Assembly: GCA_021779635.1 (NCBI GenBank)
Contig: JAJYAH010000140.1
Location: 1 to 11,870 of the forward strand
Length of the DNA stretch: 11,870 nucleotides
DNA from: Pseudomonadota bacterium
GTDB lineage: Bacteria > Pseudomonadota > Alphaproteobacteria > Rhizobiales > Xanthobacteraceae
Direction: 5' to 3'
The position numbers and the translations under genes are program-made. Shown piece by piece: positions 1-7,306 of this stretch (positions are counted from its first letter, which is position 1; each line of letters begins with the position of its first letter). The notes under the pieces are model-generated. The model was not told where the DNA came from, searched no databases, and worked only from the letters and a program-made list of their open reading frames with translations.

Positions 1-441
1 CACCTGATCCGGGTCGAACGACATGCCGACGGCGGGTCCGCGATAGGAGGCGAGAACCTCCACCATCCGCGCCACCAGTTTGCGGTCGCCGTCGAAATGG
101 CTCTTGACCTCGATCACCAGCGGCACCCGGCCCGCGACCAGCGCGCAGAGGTCGCCGAGTGACACCATCCGCTCGGAGGTATCCTTGAACCTGACCGCCT
201 TGAGTTCGGCCGCGGTCATGTCGAGCAGGGCGCCGCTGCCCTCGGCGAGGCGGCCCAGCGCATCATCATGATGCACCATCGCCTCGCCATCGGCGGTGAG
301 CTGGATATCGCATTCGATGCCAAAACTGCCATCGATCGCAGCCTGAGCCGCGGCCGGCATGTTTTCGATGATGCCGCGCGCGCGATCGTGCAGGCCGCGA
401 TGGGCCACTGGCCGCGCCGTCAGCCAGTCGGGCGCGCGCAC
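1..441 (-). CDS. Glycerophosphodiester phosphodiesterase (GDPD family), C-terminus cut by window edge
   Basis: Hydrolyses glycerophosphodiesters to glycerol-3-phosphate and an alcohol, usually with a divalent metal in a TIM barrel. The first 147 residues are visible. Family motifs are in order: VAHRGLHD (catalytic His with the HRG signature, about residue 12), a downstream IEN, then GIECDIQLTADGE with the metal-binding E-x-D, and the second catalytic His in MVHHDDALGR. A later VIEVKS strand also fits the fold. I chose the GTG at 441 because GGGGAG lies 6-11 bases upstream and the protein begins just before the HRG motif, as is usual. It starts 13 bp after the ridA-like stop, so the two are probably one operon. 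No signal peptide is seen, which suggests a cytoplasmic enzyme. The substrate cannot be told from sequence. Confidence 0.9.
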   Translation of the reverse strand, partial: MRAPDWLTARPVAHRGLHDRARGIIENMPAAAQAAIDGSFGIECDIQLTADGEAMVHHDDALGRLAEGSGALLDMTAAELKAVRFKDTSERMVSLGDLCALVAGRVPLVIEVKSHFDGDRKLVARMVEVLASYRGPAVGMSFDPDQV

Positions 442-454
442 CGGGGTCTCCCCG

Positions 455-922
455 TTACGAGACCTCGAATATCCCTTCGACCTCCACCGCCGCGTCGGCG
501 GGAAGCGAAGCAACGCCGACCGTGGTGCGGGCGTGGCGGCCCTTGTCGCCGAACGCGGCGACCATCAGGTCCGACGCACCGTTGAGCACCTTCGGCCCGT
601 CGAGAAAGTCCGGCGCCGAATTGACAAAGCCGCCGAGCCGGACCACGCGAACCACCTTGTCGAGGTCGCCGAGTGCTGCCTTGATCTGTGCCAGCAGGTT
701 GATGGCGCAACCGCGCGCTGCCGCGTTGCCTTGCTCGACGGTGACGCCGGCACCGAGCTTGCCCTTGGCAATCAGCTTTCCTTCCGGATTGACGCAAACC
801 TGGCCGGACACGAACAGCAGATTTCCGGAGCGCACAAAACCGACGTAATTAGCCACCGGGCTTGCGGGCTCATGCAAGACCACGCCCTGTGCCGCAAGTT
901 TCTGCTCGATCGTACCGGCCAT
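455..922 (-). CDS. RidA (YjgF/YER057c/UK114) family protein, about 155 residues
   Basis: Members of the RidA superfamily form trimers with an active site between subunits; the archetype hydrolyses reactive enamine/imine intermediates from PLP enzymes. This copy has the N-terminal GNLLFVSGQV strand (residues 33-42), a central LGDLDKVVRVVRLGGFV segment and the C-terminal HARTTVGVASLP. The last supplies the conserved arginine (R132), with a late glutamate (E149 in VEVEG). At 155 residues it is longer than the roughly 130 of E. coli RidA and fits the long subfamily with an N-terminal addition, so deaminase activity should not be assumed. The ATG at 922 follows GGGGACGAAAG; the open frame extends upstream but that part lacks family similarity. 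It is co-directional with the GDPD gene (13-bp gap) and divergent from eipB. Confidence 0.9.
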   Translation of the reverse strand: MAGTIEQKLAAQGVVLHEPASPVANYVGFVRSGNLLFVSGQVCVNPEGKLIAKGKLGAGVTVEQGNAAARGCAINLLAQIKAALGDLDKVVRVVRLGGFVNSAPDFLDGPKVLNGASDLMVAAFGDKGRHARTTVGVASLPADAAVEVEGIFEVS

Positions 923-1118
923 CTTTCGTCCCCATTTGATTTCAATTCGCGCCCGATGCAGGCGATCGGACCGGCTTTGTTTCGCGCATCGCGCAGCTAC
1001 ATGCAAGCGACGGCGGATCGGTGACGAATGTCGTCGTTGGTGGCCTATTGGGCCGGAACAAGCCAAAAAACATCTGCCGCCGGCCGGCAATTCGTACTTT
1101 TCCGTGAAGTGGCCCTAG

Positions 1119-1147
1119 TTGCGGCGCAATACGCACGTCATTAATGT
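1119..1147 (+). promoter_or_regulatory. Candidate sigma-70-type promoter for eipB
   Basis: TTGCGG (1119-1124) and TAATGT (1142-1147) are separated by 17 bp, giving a transcript start near 1154 and a leader of about 20 nt before the eipB ATG. The -10 box is reasonable and the -35 box keeps TTG only. The rest of the divergent region (923-1118) shows no convincing second promoter for the leftward ridA-like gene and no clear operator. Confidence 0.35.
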
Positions 1148-1172
1148 GACAACTCCAAGCCGAGGAAAAGAC

Positions 1173-2063
1173 ATGACTCGCTCGTTCCGGATTTCACCCC
1201 GTGATGTCAGGTCGCTGATGCTGACGGTCGCCGTTGCCGCGGTGGGGTCCGGTTTTACCGGCTGTGGGGCAGTCGCGGCGACCAGCAGCCCGGCGAGCAG
1301 CCCGTTTCTCGCGCATCAGGCGCTTTACGAACTCAGCCTTGTGAAGTCGCGCGGCTCGAGCTCGATCAACAGCGCGCGGGGACGCATCCTCTATAATTTT
1401 ACCGGCAGCGCCTGCGAAGGCTACACCTCGGAATTCCGGCAGGTTTCGGAACTGGACAGCGGCGAGGGCAAGCTCACGCTGAGCGATCTGCGTTCGACTT
1501 CCTGGGAAGACGGCGCGGGCAAGAGCTATCGCTTCAAGATCGAGTCACGGATGAACGAGACCGATTCGAGCCCGGTCGACGGCGTCGCGGAGCGGACCGG
1601 CGATCATGTCACGGTCAAATTGAAGCAACCGGTGTCGAAGACGTTCACGCTCGACGGCAGCACGGTGTTCCCAACCGAGCAGATCGAGCGCATCATCGCC
1701 GCGGCGCGCGAAGGAAAATCCGTGCTTGAGCTGACCGTCTATGATGGATCGGACAACGGCGAAAAGGTCTACAACACGCTTTCCGTGATCGGGCAGCCGA
1801 TCCCCGGCGACCGCACCGTCGCGGCGCCGGACCCTTCCACCGCAAACGACATGATGAAATCGCTGACGCGGTGGCCGGTCACGGTGAGCTATTACGACCG
1901 TGACGCCAAATCCACGGACGGCGAGCAGACGCCGGTCTATTCGATGTCGTTTGAACTGTTCGAGAACGGCGTTTCGCGGGCGCTGGTGCTCGATTACAAT
2001 GATTTCGTCATCTCCGGCGCGATGGGCAAATTCGACATCAAGGATACCAAGCCTTGTAAGTGA
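1173..2063 (+). CDS. eipB: Cell envelope integrity protein EipB (DUF1849)
   Basis: EipB of Brucella abortus is a periplasmic beta-spiral protein needed for envelope integrity under stress and partners with the TPR protein TtpA; that is family knowledge. The predicted product has 296 residues. Residues 1-36 are a signal peptide: basic MTRSFRISPRDVR, hydrophobic LMLTVAVAAVG, and a plausible signal peptidase I site after AVAA. The mature part opens with FLAHQALYEL, then the GRILYNFTGSACEGYTSEF block typical of the family. Cysteines C81 and C295 match the positions of the conserved disulfide, the second one residue from the end. The ATG at 1173 has GAGGAAAAG just upstream; an in-frame ATG at 1119 would add 18 residues before the signal peptide and is disfavoured. 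C31 in FTGC resembles a lipobox but has Phe at -3, so I do not call a lipoprotein. Confidence 0.92.
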   Translation: MTRSFRISPRDVRSLMLTVAVAAVGSGFTGCGAVAATSSPASSPFLAHQALYELSLVKSRGSSSINSARGRILYNFTGSACEGYTSEFRQVSELDSGEGKLTLSDLRSTSWEDGAGKSYRFKIESRMNETDSSPVDGVAERTGDHVTVKLKQPVSKTFTLDGSTVFPTEQIERIIAAAREGKSVLELTVYDGSDNGEKVYNTLSVIGQPIPGDRTVAAPDPSTANDMMKSLTRWPVTVSYYDRDAKSTDGEQTPVYSMSFELFENGVSRALVLDYNDFVISGAMGKFDIKDTKPCK

Positions 2064-2072
2064 GCTTCGCCG

Positions 2073-2141
2073 GTCGTTCCGGGGCGACGTGAAACATCGA
2101 ACCTGGAATACTGGTCGCTTCCTGCCATCCTGGAATGACGG
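2073..2141. repeat. Degenerate palindromic repeat between convergent eipB and dinB
   Basis: The gap contains GTCGTTCCGGGGCGA (from 2073), ATCGAACCTGGAAT (2096-2109) and CCTGGAATGACGG (2129-2141). These are imperfect versions of the arms of the palindrome at 8821-8963. Within the left part, TTCCGGG can fold on CCTGGAA, with an inner CGA/TCG. It lies 9 bp after the eipB stop and 8 bp before the dinB stop, the expected place for a bidirectional stem-loop. No T-run follows on either strand. Confidence 0.6.
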
Positions 2142-2148
2142 CTTCAGA

Positions 2149-3447
2149 CTACTTCTGCTGTGGCTTCTCCGGTCCGTCATAGGCAATGCCCCTGATCACC
2201 GCAGCATTGCCGAATTTCTTGCGCAGATCGTCCATCGCGCGTTCGGCATGAGCCGAACGGCGGTCGAGCATGTCGGTGTCGTCAGCCAGCGATCCCGGCC
2301 GCAGGGCGCTGACGCCGGTGCCCATCAGCCGGAAAGCGGTGCCGTCGATTTCCCTTGCCAGCATCTCGCGGGAAACCGCGAAAATCTTCGCAGCCAGTTG
2401 CGTCGGGGCGTGGATCGATTGCGAGCGGGTGCGCTGCCTGAAATCGGCCGTCTTCAATTTCAGTGTGATGGTCAATCCCGAAAGATCGCCGTTCTTGAGT
2501 CGCATCGACACATTCTCCGACAGCCGCCACAGCAGCTTTTCGAGGGTGGCAAAATCGCGGATGTCGGTCTCGAACGTGGTCTCGCTGGAGATGGTCTTGG
2601 CGCCGCGATCGGGCACGACGCGGCGATCATCGATGCCGCGGGCCAGCCGCCACAACCTGCGGCCCTCCGTCGAAAGCTGCTTCATCAGCGTCATTTCGTC
2701 GGCGCGTTGCAGATCGGCGATGGTGCGAAAGCCGTGCTGCGACAACCGCTCCTGGGTCGCAGGTCCGACCCCGAAGATGAATCCCACCGGCTTGTCGGCC
2801 AGCATCGCACGTGCCTCGATCTGATCGAGGGCCGCAAAGCCGCGCGGCTTGTCCATGTCGGACGCGATCTTGGCCAGGAATTTGTTGCAGGACAGCCCGA
2901 CGGAAACCGTGATGCCGATGCCACGCTCGACCTCGCGGGCGAACCGCGCCAGCACTTTCGCAGGGATCATGCCGTGGACGCGCTGGGTGCCGGCCAGATC
3001 GAGAAACGCCTCGTCGATGGAAAGCGGCTCGACCAGCGGGGTCAGCGCCTGCATGGCATGACGCACCTCGCGGCCGACCCTGACATATTTCGCCATGTCG
3101 GGCCGGATCACGATCGCGGATGGGCACAGCGCCAGCGCCTTGAACATCGGCATCGCGGAGCGCACCCCATACGTGCGGGCGATGTAGCAGGCCGCCGATA
3201 CCACGCCGCGCTTGCCGCCGCCGATGATGACCGGCTTGTCGGCGATTTCGGGATTGTCGCGCTTTTCCACGGTGGCGTAGAACGCGTCGCAATCGATATG
3301 GGCCACGGCGAGCGAGGGCAACGCCGGGTGACGAACGAGGCGGGGCGAACCGCACGCGGCGCATCGCGTGGCCGCAATATCGAGATCGCCGAGACAGTCC
3401 CGGCAAAAGCAGGTCGGCCCGGCGAGTTCTGGCGCGGTAGCGCTCAC
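2149..3447 (-). CDS. dinB: DNA polymerase IV (Y-family, DinB) with N-terminal zinc-finger-like extension
   Basis: An error-prone lesion-bypass polymerase of 432 residues. The Y-family core begins at AVAHIDCDAFYATVE (catalytic D52, aromatic steric gate Y57). It continues through GVVSAACYIARTYGVRSAMP and has the second catalytic pair in LSIDEAFLDL (D145, E146). A helix-hairpin-helix region (GFIFGVGPATQERL) and the little finger follow. Ahead of the core, residues 13-33 carry C-x-C-x2-C and C-x2-C (C15/C18, C29/C32), a probable zinc knuckle absent from E. coli DinB. The C-terminus (GPEKPQQK) shows no obvious beta-clamp-binding motif. The start is a GTG whose last bases overlap the stop of the DUF3572 gene (GTGA), so translation is probably coupled. 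I saw no alphaproteobacterial LexA box (GTTC-N7-GTTC) upstream of the pair. Confidence 0.95.
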   Translation of the reverse strand: MSATAPELAGPTCFCRDCLGDLDIAATRCAACGSPRLVRHPALPSLAVAHIDCDAFYATVEKRDNPEIADKPVIIGGGKRGVVSAACYIARTYGVRSAMPMFKALALCPSAIVIRPDMAKYVRVGREVRHAMQALTPLVEPLSIDEAFLDLAGTQRVHGMIPAKVLARFAREVERGIGITVSVGLSCNKFLAKIASDMDKPRGFAALDQIEARAMLADKPVGFIFGVGPATQERLSQHGFRTIADLQRADEMTLMKQLSTEGRRLWRLARGIDDRRVVPDRGAKTISSETTFETDIRDFATLEKLLWRLSENVSMRLKNGDLSGLTITLKLKTADFRQRTRSQSIHAPTQLAAKIFAVSREMLAREIDGTAFRLMGTGVSALRPGSLADDTDMLDRRSAHAERAMDDLRKKFGNAAVIRGIAYDGPEKPQQK

Positions 3448-3746
3448 GGCGCGCCGCGCCCGGTATGGCCCTCATCCAGCGCGTCGCGCGCGGCCGCGAT
3501 CGTGGTCGGGTCGAGCTTCGAGGCGGCCGCGAATGCCCTCACGGTTCCGTCATCGCGCAGGATGAATTCGAGCACGCTGGCAAGAAAATGCGGATCGGCG
3601 GCGGCCGAGCGCAACGTCTCCGGGCCGATCCCGGTTTCGGCCAGAAACAGGCCGAGACGCTCGGGGTCACCCGCGATGAAGGAAAGCGCCTGAACCGCCA
3701 CGATTTCAGATACTTCGCGGGGGTTGTGAGTGCGCTTTGTCATCAC
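3444..3746 (-). CDS. DUF3572 family protein
   Basis: A small (about 100 residues), predominantly helical protein of unknown function found in alphaproteobacteria, commonly near divK and dinB as far as I recall. Visible features are an N-terminal helix EVSEIVAVQALSFIAGDPERLGLFLAETG, a middle ETLRSAAADPHFLASVLEFILRDD and a C-terminal DPTTIAAARDALDEG. There is no signal peptide, membrane helix or metal motif. Two starts are possible, GTG at 3746 and ATG at 3743; GGAAAGG upstream is better spaced for the GTG. It overlaps dinB by 4 bp and is divergent from divK. The pairing suggests co-expression with the polymerase, but nothing in the sequence shows a shared function. Confidence 0.85.
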   Translation of the reverse strand: MMTKRTHNPREVSEIVAVQALSFIAGDPERLGLFLAETGIGPETLRSAAADPHFLASVLEFILRDDGTVRAFAAASKLDPTTIAAARDALDEGHTGRGAP

Positions 3747-3843
3747 TGGTGTTTGCCTTTCCGTAACTTATGGTCTCTATTTTGGAACCATCATGCCCGA
3801 GTCTCTGGAACGTGTTCAAGCAAGCGGAAACCGGTAGCCGTGT

Positions 3844-3859
3844 AGACGAGGCTTCGTCT
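3844..3859. repeat. Small stem-loop in the DUF3572/divK divergent region
   Basis: AGACGA and TCGTCT form a perfect 6-bp stem around a 4-nt GGCT loop. It sits about 120 bp upstream of the divK start. No T-run follows. It may be incidental. Confidence 0.35.
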
Positions 3860-3884
3860 TAACGGGATAGAGCGAATCTTCGGG

Positions 3885-3916
3885 CAAACTGCGGCTTCGT
3901 TATTGAACGCAGTTTG
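3885..3916. promoter_or_regulatory. Perfect 9-bp inverted repeat upstream of divK
   Basis: CAAACTGCG (3885-3893) and CGCAGTTTG (3908-3916) are exact inverted copies separated by 14 nt, ending 64 bp before the divK ATG. A weak promoter (TTCGTT, 17 bp, TAATGC at 3919-3924) would overlap it. It could be an operator dyad for a dimeric regulator, or a leader hairpin if transcription starts further upstream. The rest of 3747-3980 has one GAGTC (GANTC, the CcrM site, 3799-3803). It has no paired TTAA-N7-TTAA CtrA box, although a lone TTAA occurs at 3859-3862. Confidence 0.45.
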
Positions 3917-3980
3917 GGTAATGCGGTGTGTCTTGCTCATCTCGCAGGTGGGTTTCTTGATTTCGGATTGGAGGGGCGGG

Positions 3981-4346
3981 ATGGCAAAAACCGTCCTGAT
4001 CGTGGAGGACAACGAGCTCAATATGAAGCTCTTTCGCGATCTGCTGGAGGCGCACGGCTATCAGACATCCGGTACCAGCAACGGTTTCGAGGCGCTCGAT
4101 CTCGTCCGTAAGCTTCGTCCCGATCTGATCCTGATGGATATTCAGCTTCCCCAGGTATCCGGCCTCGAGGTCACGCGCTGGATCAAGGACGATCCGGAGC
4201 TGCGCGCCATTCCGGTGGTCGCGGTCACCGCCTTTGCCATGAAGGGTGACGAGGAACGCATCCGCGAGGGCGGCTGCGAAGCCTATTTGTCCAAGCCGAT
4301 CTCGGTCGGCAAATTTATTGAAACTGTTCGACGATTTATCGGGTAG
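3981..4346 (+). CDS. divK: Single-domain response regulator DivK
   Basis: DivK is a 121-residue free-standing receiver. In Caulobacter its phosphorylated form acts through DivL/CckA to lower CtrA activity, and PleC/DivJ set its phosphorylation. Here the acidic pair E9-D10 (VLIVEDNE), phosphoacceptor D53 (LILMDIQLP), switch T83 (AVTAFA) and K105 (YLSKPI) are all in place, and no output domain follows, which matches the family exactly. The ATG at 3981 is preceded by GGAGGGGCGGG. An in-frame ATG at 3903 would add 26 residues without receiver similarity and would start inside the inverted repeat. pleD follows after 12 bp, the same order as in Caulobacter, and supports orthology rather than just any receiver. 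Confidence 0.95.
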   Translation: MAKTVLIVEDNELNMKLFRDLLEAHGYQTSGTSNGFEALDLVRKLRPDLILMDIQLPQVSGLEVTRWIKDDPELRAIPVVAVTAFAMKGDEERIREGGCEAYLSKPISVGKFIETVRRFIG

Positions 4347-4358
4347 GGGAGAATTTCG

Positions 4359-5732
4359 ATGTCCGCGCGCATTCTGGTCGTCGATGACGTCGCCGCCAAC
4401 GTCAAGCTTTTGGAAGCGCGGCTGTCGGCGGAGTATTTCGATGTCCTGACCGCGTCCAATGGTGCCGAGGCGCTCCAGATCTGCGCGCGCGCCGAATGCG
4501 ACATTATCCTGCTCGACGTCATGATGCCCGATATGGACGGCTTTGAGGTTTGCCGGCGGCTGAAATCCAATCCGGCCACCCATTTCATTCCGGTGGTGAT
4601 GGTCACCGCACTCGACAGCCCCTCCGACCGCGTGCGCGGCCTCGAAGCCGGCGCCGACGATTTCCTGACCAAGCCGGTGTCCGACATCGTGCTGATCGCG
4701 CGGGTGCGTTCGCTGACCCGGCTGAAGATGATGACCGACGAACTGCGGATGCGCGCCATCACCTCGCTTGAGATCGGCGTGCAGGCGCCGGAGCGAAATG
4801 CCGTGGCCGACGCCGGCAAGGACGGACGCATCCTGCTGGTCGATGACCGGCCGTCGTCCTACGAACGGCTGGCGCCGGTGCTGAGCACCGAGCACACCGT
4901 CGATGTCGAGACCAATCCGGCCGAAGCCGTATTTCATGCTGCCGATGGCAACTACGATCTGCTGATCGTCTCGCTCGGCCTGGATAATTTCGATGGCTTG
5001 CGGCTCTGCAGCCAAGCGCGGTCGCTGGAACGCACCCGACAGGTGCCCATTCTCGCGATCGCCGATGCCGACAACAATGCGCGATTGCTTCGCGGCCTCG
5101 AGATCGGCGTCAACGATTACCTGCTGCGCCCGGTCGACAAGAACGAGTTGCTGGCGCGCGCGCGTACCCAGATTCGCAAGCGGCGCTATACCGACCATCT
5201 GCGCGACAACGTGCAAAATTCCATCGAGATGGCGATCACCGACGCGCTCACCGGCCTGCATAACCGCCGTTACATGGAGAGCCATCTGGCGTCGCTGGCC
5301 GAGCAGGCTTCGACCCGCGGCAAACCGTTGGCGCTGATGATGCTCGACATCGATTTCTTCAAGGCGATCAATGACAATTACGGACATGATGCCGGCGACG
5401 ACGTGCTGCGTGAATTCGCGGTCAGGATCCGCAAGTCGATCCGCGGGATCGATCTCGCCTGCCGCTATGGCGGCGAGGAGTTCGTGATCGTGATGCCGGA
5501 GACCGATCTGCATGTCGCGGGCATGGTGGCGGAACGGCTGCGGCGTTCGATCGCCAGCGAACCATTCGCGGTCAACAAGGGAACCAAGCGCATCGAGGTC
5601 ACGATCTCGATCGGGCTGTCGACCCTGGACCGCAAGGGCGAGTCGGTCGGCGATGTGCTCAAGCGCGCCGACACTGCGCTTTACCGCGCCAAGCACGATG
5701 GCCGCAATCGCGTGGTGGCGACGGCGGCGTAA
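4359..5732 (+). CDS. pleD: Response regulator diguanylate cyclase PleD (REC-REC-GGDEF)
   Basis: Makes c-di-GMP from two GTP when phosphorylated and dimerised; in Caulobacter it localises to the stalked pole and drives the motile-to-sessile switch. The product has 457 residues. Receiver 1 (about 1-120) is complete: D9/D10, phosphoacceptor D53 in IILLDVMMPD, K in FLTKPV. Receiver 2 (about 155-275) keeps the acidic pocket (LLVDDRPSS) but has IVSLGLDNFDG where the phosphoacceptor should be, so it is a non-phosphorylated adaptor, as in known PleD. The GGDEF domain (about 285-457) has ITDALTGLHNRRY, an intact GGEEF (371-375) and an inhibitory RxxD site (R362-GI-D365) five residues before it. Catalysis and feedback inhibition are therefore both predicted. 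GGGGAG precedes the ATG; it is the second gene of the divK operon. Confidence 0.96.
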   Translation: MSARILVVDDVAANVKLLEARLSAEYFDVLTASNGAEALQICARAECDIILLDVMMPDMDGFEVCRRLKSNPATHFIPVVMVTALDSPSDRVRGLEAGADDFLTKPVSDIVLIARVRSLTRLKMMTDELRMRAITSLEIGVQAPERNAVADAGKDGRILLVDDRPSSYERLAPVLSTEHTVDVETNPAEAVFHAADGNYDLLIVSLGLDNFDGLRLCSQARSLERTRQVPILAIADADNNARLLRGLEIGVNDYLLRPVDKNELLARARTQIRKRRYTDHLRDNVQNSIEMAITDALTGLHNRRYMESHLASLAEQASTRGKPLALMMLDIDFFKAINDNYGHDAGDDVLREFAVRIRKSIRGIDLACRYGGEEFVIVMPETDLHVAGMVAERLRRSIASEPFAVNKGTKRIEVTISIGLSTLDRKGESVGDVLKRADTALYRAKHDGRNRVVATAA

Positions 5733-5738
5733 CGGTTC

Positions 5739-6965
5739 TCATGCGGACGCGCGCATTTTCGCTCGCCCTTGCTTCACTGCCTCATATGCCAGCCGCTTGA
5801 ACTCGAACGAGAACGGATGAACGAACGCCATCTGGCGCTGCGCCATCATGACGCCGGCCATGTTCCGCTTCGGGGAGATCCACCACTGCGTGCCCGCGAC
5901 GCCGCCCCAATAGAGTTCGCCGGAAGCATCGGGATGGTCGAGCGGCCCAGGCTTCACGATCAATCCGCCGGCGAGCGTATGCGCCTTGCCGGGCTGTTCT
6001 CCCATCATGGCAAAGCGGATCCACTGGCCGTCAGGCAGTTGGTTGGTCATCATCAACGCAATCGTCTCCGGCTTGAGCAGGGTTGGCCCGCCGGGCAGGA
6101 GGCCTCGGATCAACGCCACCATATCGGGCAGCGTTGAAACCAGGCCACCACCGCCGTTGAGCCTCGCGATGGGGCGCAGATAGGCGCCGGGAAAGGGCGC
6201 GTCGTCGGTCCGGGTGAGGCCCGGCTTCATCGGGTCCATCAGGTCCGCACCGGCGTAATACGCCACGAGTCGGTTCTGATCCTTCTCCGGAACGACGAAA
6301 CCGGTATCGACCATGCCGAGCGGGTCGAGGATGCGTGCCTTGATGAATTTATCGAAGGGCTGGCCACTGATGATTTCGATCAGCCTTGCCATCACATCGA
6401 TGGCGAGCGAGTATTCCCACGACGTCCCCGGATGATAGATCAGCGGCAGACCGGCCAGCACATCCACCATGTCAGCCAGAGTGGTATTGGGATTGTGCAC
6501 GCCGCGCTCGTTGAGGGCCTTGAAGATGGTCGAGCCAGGATCGAAAAAGCCGTAGCTCAGCCCTGCACGGTGGCTCAGCAGATGACGGATGGTGATCGAT
6601 CGCTTGGCCGGCTCGGTGTCGTCCAGCGAAGTCGCCCCCGGACGCAGCACCCTTCGGTTCGCAAACTGCGGCATGAACTTCTCGATTGGATCATCGAGCT
6701 GGAATTTGCCTTCCTCGAACAGCAACAGTGCGGCGCAGGATGTGACCAGCTTGGTATTGGAGAATACGCGGAAGATATGGTCCGCGCGCAACGGCGTCTG
6801 CGCCTCCTTGTCGGCCCACCCGACGCAGCTCACGTCCACCAGATCGCGGCCGACCAGCACCGCCGAGGAAATCCCGGACAGCAGGTTGCCGTCGATGTAC
6901 CGTTGCATAGCCGCGCGTGCCGGTTTGAAGTCGTAACCGCCGGCGCTCACTTTCAGGTCTTCCAC
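5739..6965 (-). CDS. Serine hydrolase, beta-lactamase / family VIII esterase-like (PF00144-type)
   Basis: A class C beta-lactamase-fold enzyme of about 408 residues, of the kind that usually hydrolyses esters or peptides rather than giving resistance. The nucleophile motif is SNTK (S69-K72 in FRVFSNTKLV), the second-motif tyrosine is Y185 in SWEYSLAID, and the family signature TIRHLLSHRAGLSYGF is at about 125-140. A late GELYWGGVAGTQWW segment supplies the aromatic third region seen in EstB-like esterases. No signal peptide is evident, so it is probably cytoplasmic. I chose GTG 6965 because GGGAGG lies 8 bp upstream. A longer frame from 7061 would have its first codons across the rpmG terminator and encodes an unlikely Cys-rich leader. 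It converges on pleD with only 6 bp between stops. Substrate unknown. Confidence 0.88.
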   Translation of the reverse strand: MEDLKVSAGGYDFKPARAAMQRYIDGNLLSGISSAVLVGRDLVDVSCVGWADKEAQTPLRADHIFRVFSNTKLVTSCAALLLFEEGKFQLDDPIEKFMPQFANRRVLRPGATSLDDTEPAKRSITIRHLLSHRAGLSYGFFDPGSTIFKALNERGVHNPNTTLADMVDVLAGLPLIYHPGTSWEYSLAIDVMARLIEIISGQPFDKFIKARILDPLGMVDTGFVVPEKDQNRLVAYYAGADLMDPMKPGLTRTDDAPFPGAYLRPIARLNGGGGLVSTLPDMVALIRGLLPGGPTLLKPETIALMMTNQLPDGQWIRFAMMGEQPGKAHTLAGGLIVKPGPLDHPDASGELYWGGVAGTQWWISPKRNMAGVMMAQRQMAFVHPFSFEFKRLAYEAVKQGRAKMRASA

Positions 6966-7024
6966 CGTTATTGCCTCCCTGCCGCAGCTTCGCGACGCCC
7001 CCCTCATCTCGGGGTGGGCGCAAC

Positions 7025-7048
7025 AGAAAACGGGGCCCAGGGCCCCGT
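7025..7048 (-). terminator. Intrinsic terminator downstream of rpmG
   Basis: Read on the minus strand, ACGGGGCC-CTG-GGCCCCGT forms a perfect 8-bp GC-rich stem with a 3-nt loop, immediately followed by TTTCTGTT. It starts 29 bp after the rpmG stop. This is the clearest terminator in the window. Confidence 0.9.
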
Positions 7049-7076
7049 CCACATCCGTCATCGGCTCAAGTGCCGC

Positions 7077-7244
7077 TTACTTGATCTTGGATTCCTTGAA
7101 CTCGACGTGCTTGCGCGCGACCGGGTCGTACTTCTTCTTCACGAGCTTGTCGGTCATGGTGCGCGAATTCTTCTTGGCGACGTAATAGAAGCCGGTATCC
7201 GCCGAGGAAACGAGCTTGACCTTGATGGTGACCGCTTTGGCCAT
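7077..7244 (-). CDS. rpmG: 50S ribosomal protein L33
   Basis: A 55-residue basic ribosomal protein of the large subunit near the E site. The translation runs from [18 protein letters not shown], through [10 protein letters not shown], to the conserved [20 protein letters not shown] and a final KESKIK. It has no cysteines, so it is the zinc-independent (C-minus) form of L33. GAGG sits 7 bp before the ATG. It has its own promoter and a strong terminator, so it is a monocistronic unit, and the downstream serine hydrolase is likely expressed separately. In related genomes rpmG tends to lie near pleD and rnr, which fits the core backbone here. Confidence 0.97.
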   Translation of the reverse strand: MAKAVTIKVKLVSSADTGFYYVAKKNSRTMTDKLVKKKYDPVARKHVEFKESKIK

Positions 7245-7306
7245 GTCAGAACCTCAAATATGCAGGGAAATCGAGCGCTGGCCCATCAGGCCCGCATTTG
7301 CGGCGC

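Noticed and set aside
1900..3693. 597-codon open frame antisense to dinB
   Set aside because: Low-complexity Arg/His/Gly-rich translation opposite a clear DinB; a shadow frame.
3747..3830. LexA box upstream of DUF3572-dinB
   Set aside because: GAAC and GTTC words occur (GAACGTGTTC near 3808) but not as GTTC-N7-GTTC or its complement.
3855..3875. CtrA box upstream of divK
   Set aside because: Only one TTAA half is present; no second TTAA at the required 7-bp spacing.
3903..3980. Longer DivK start adding 26 residues
   Set aside because: The ATG at 3981 has a strong ribosome binding site and gives the exact 121-residue family length with D53.
3900..5696. 598-codon open frame antisense to divK and pleD
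   Set aside because: It mirrors two well-supported genes, has no domain, and long antisense frames are common in GC-rich DNA.
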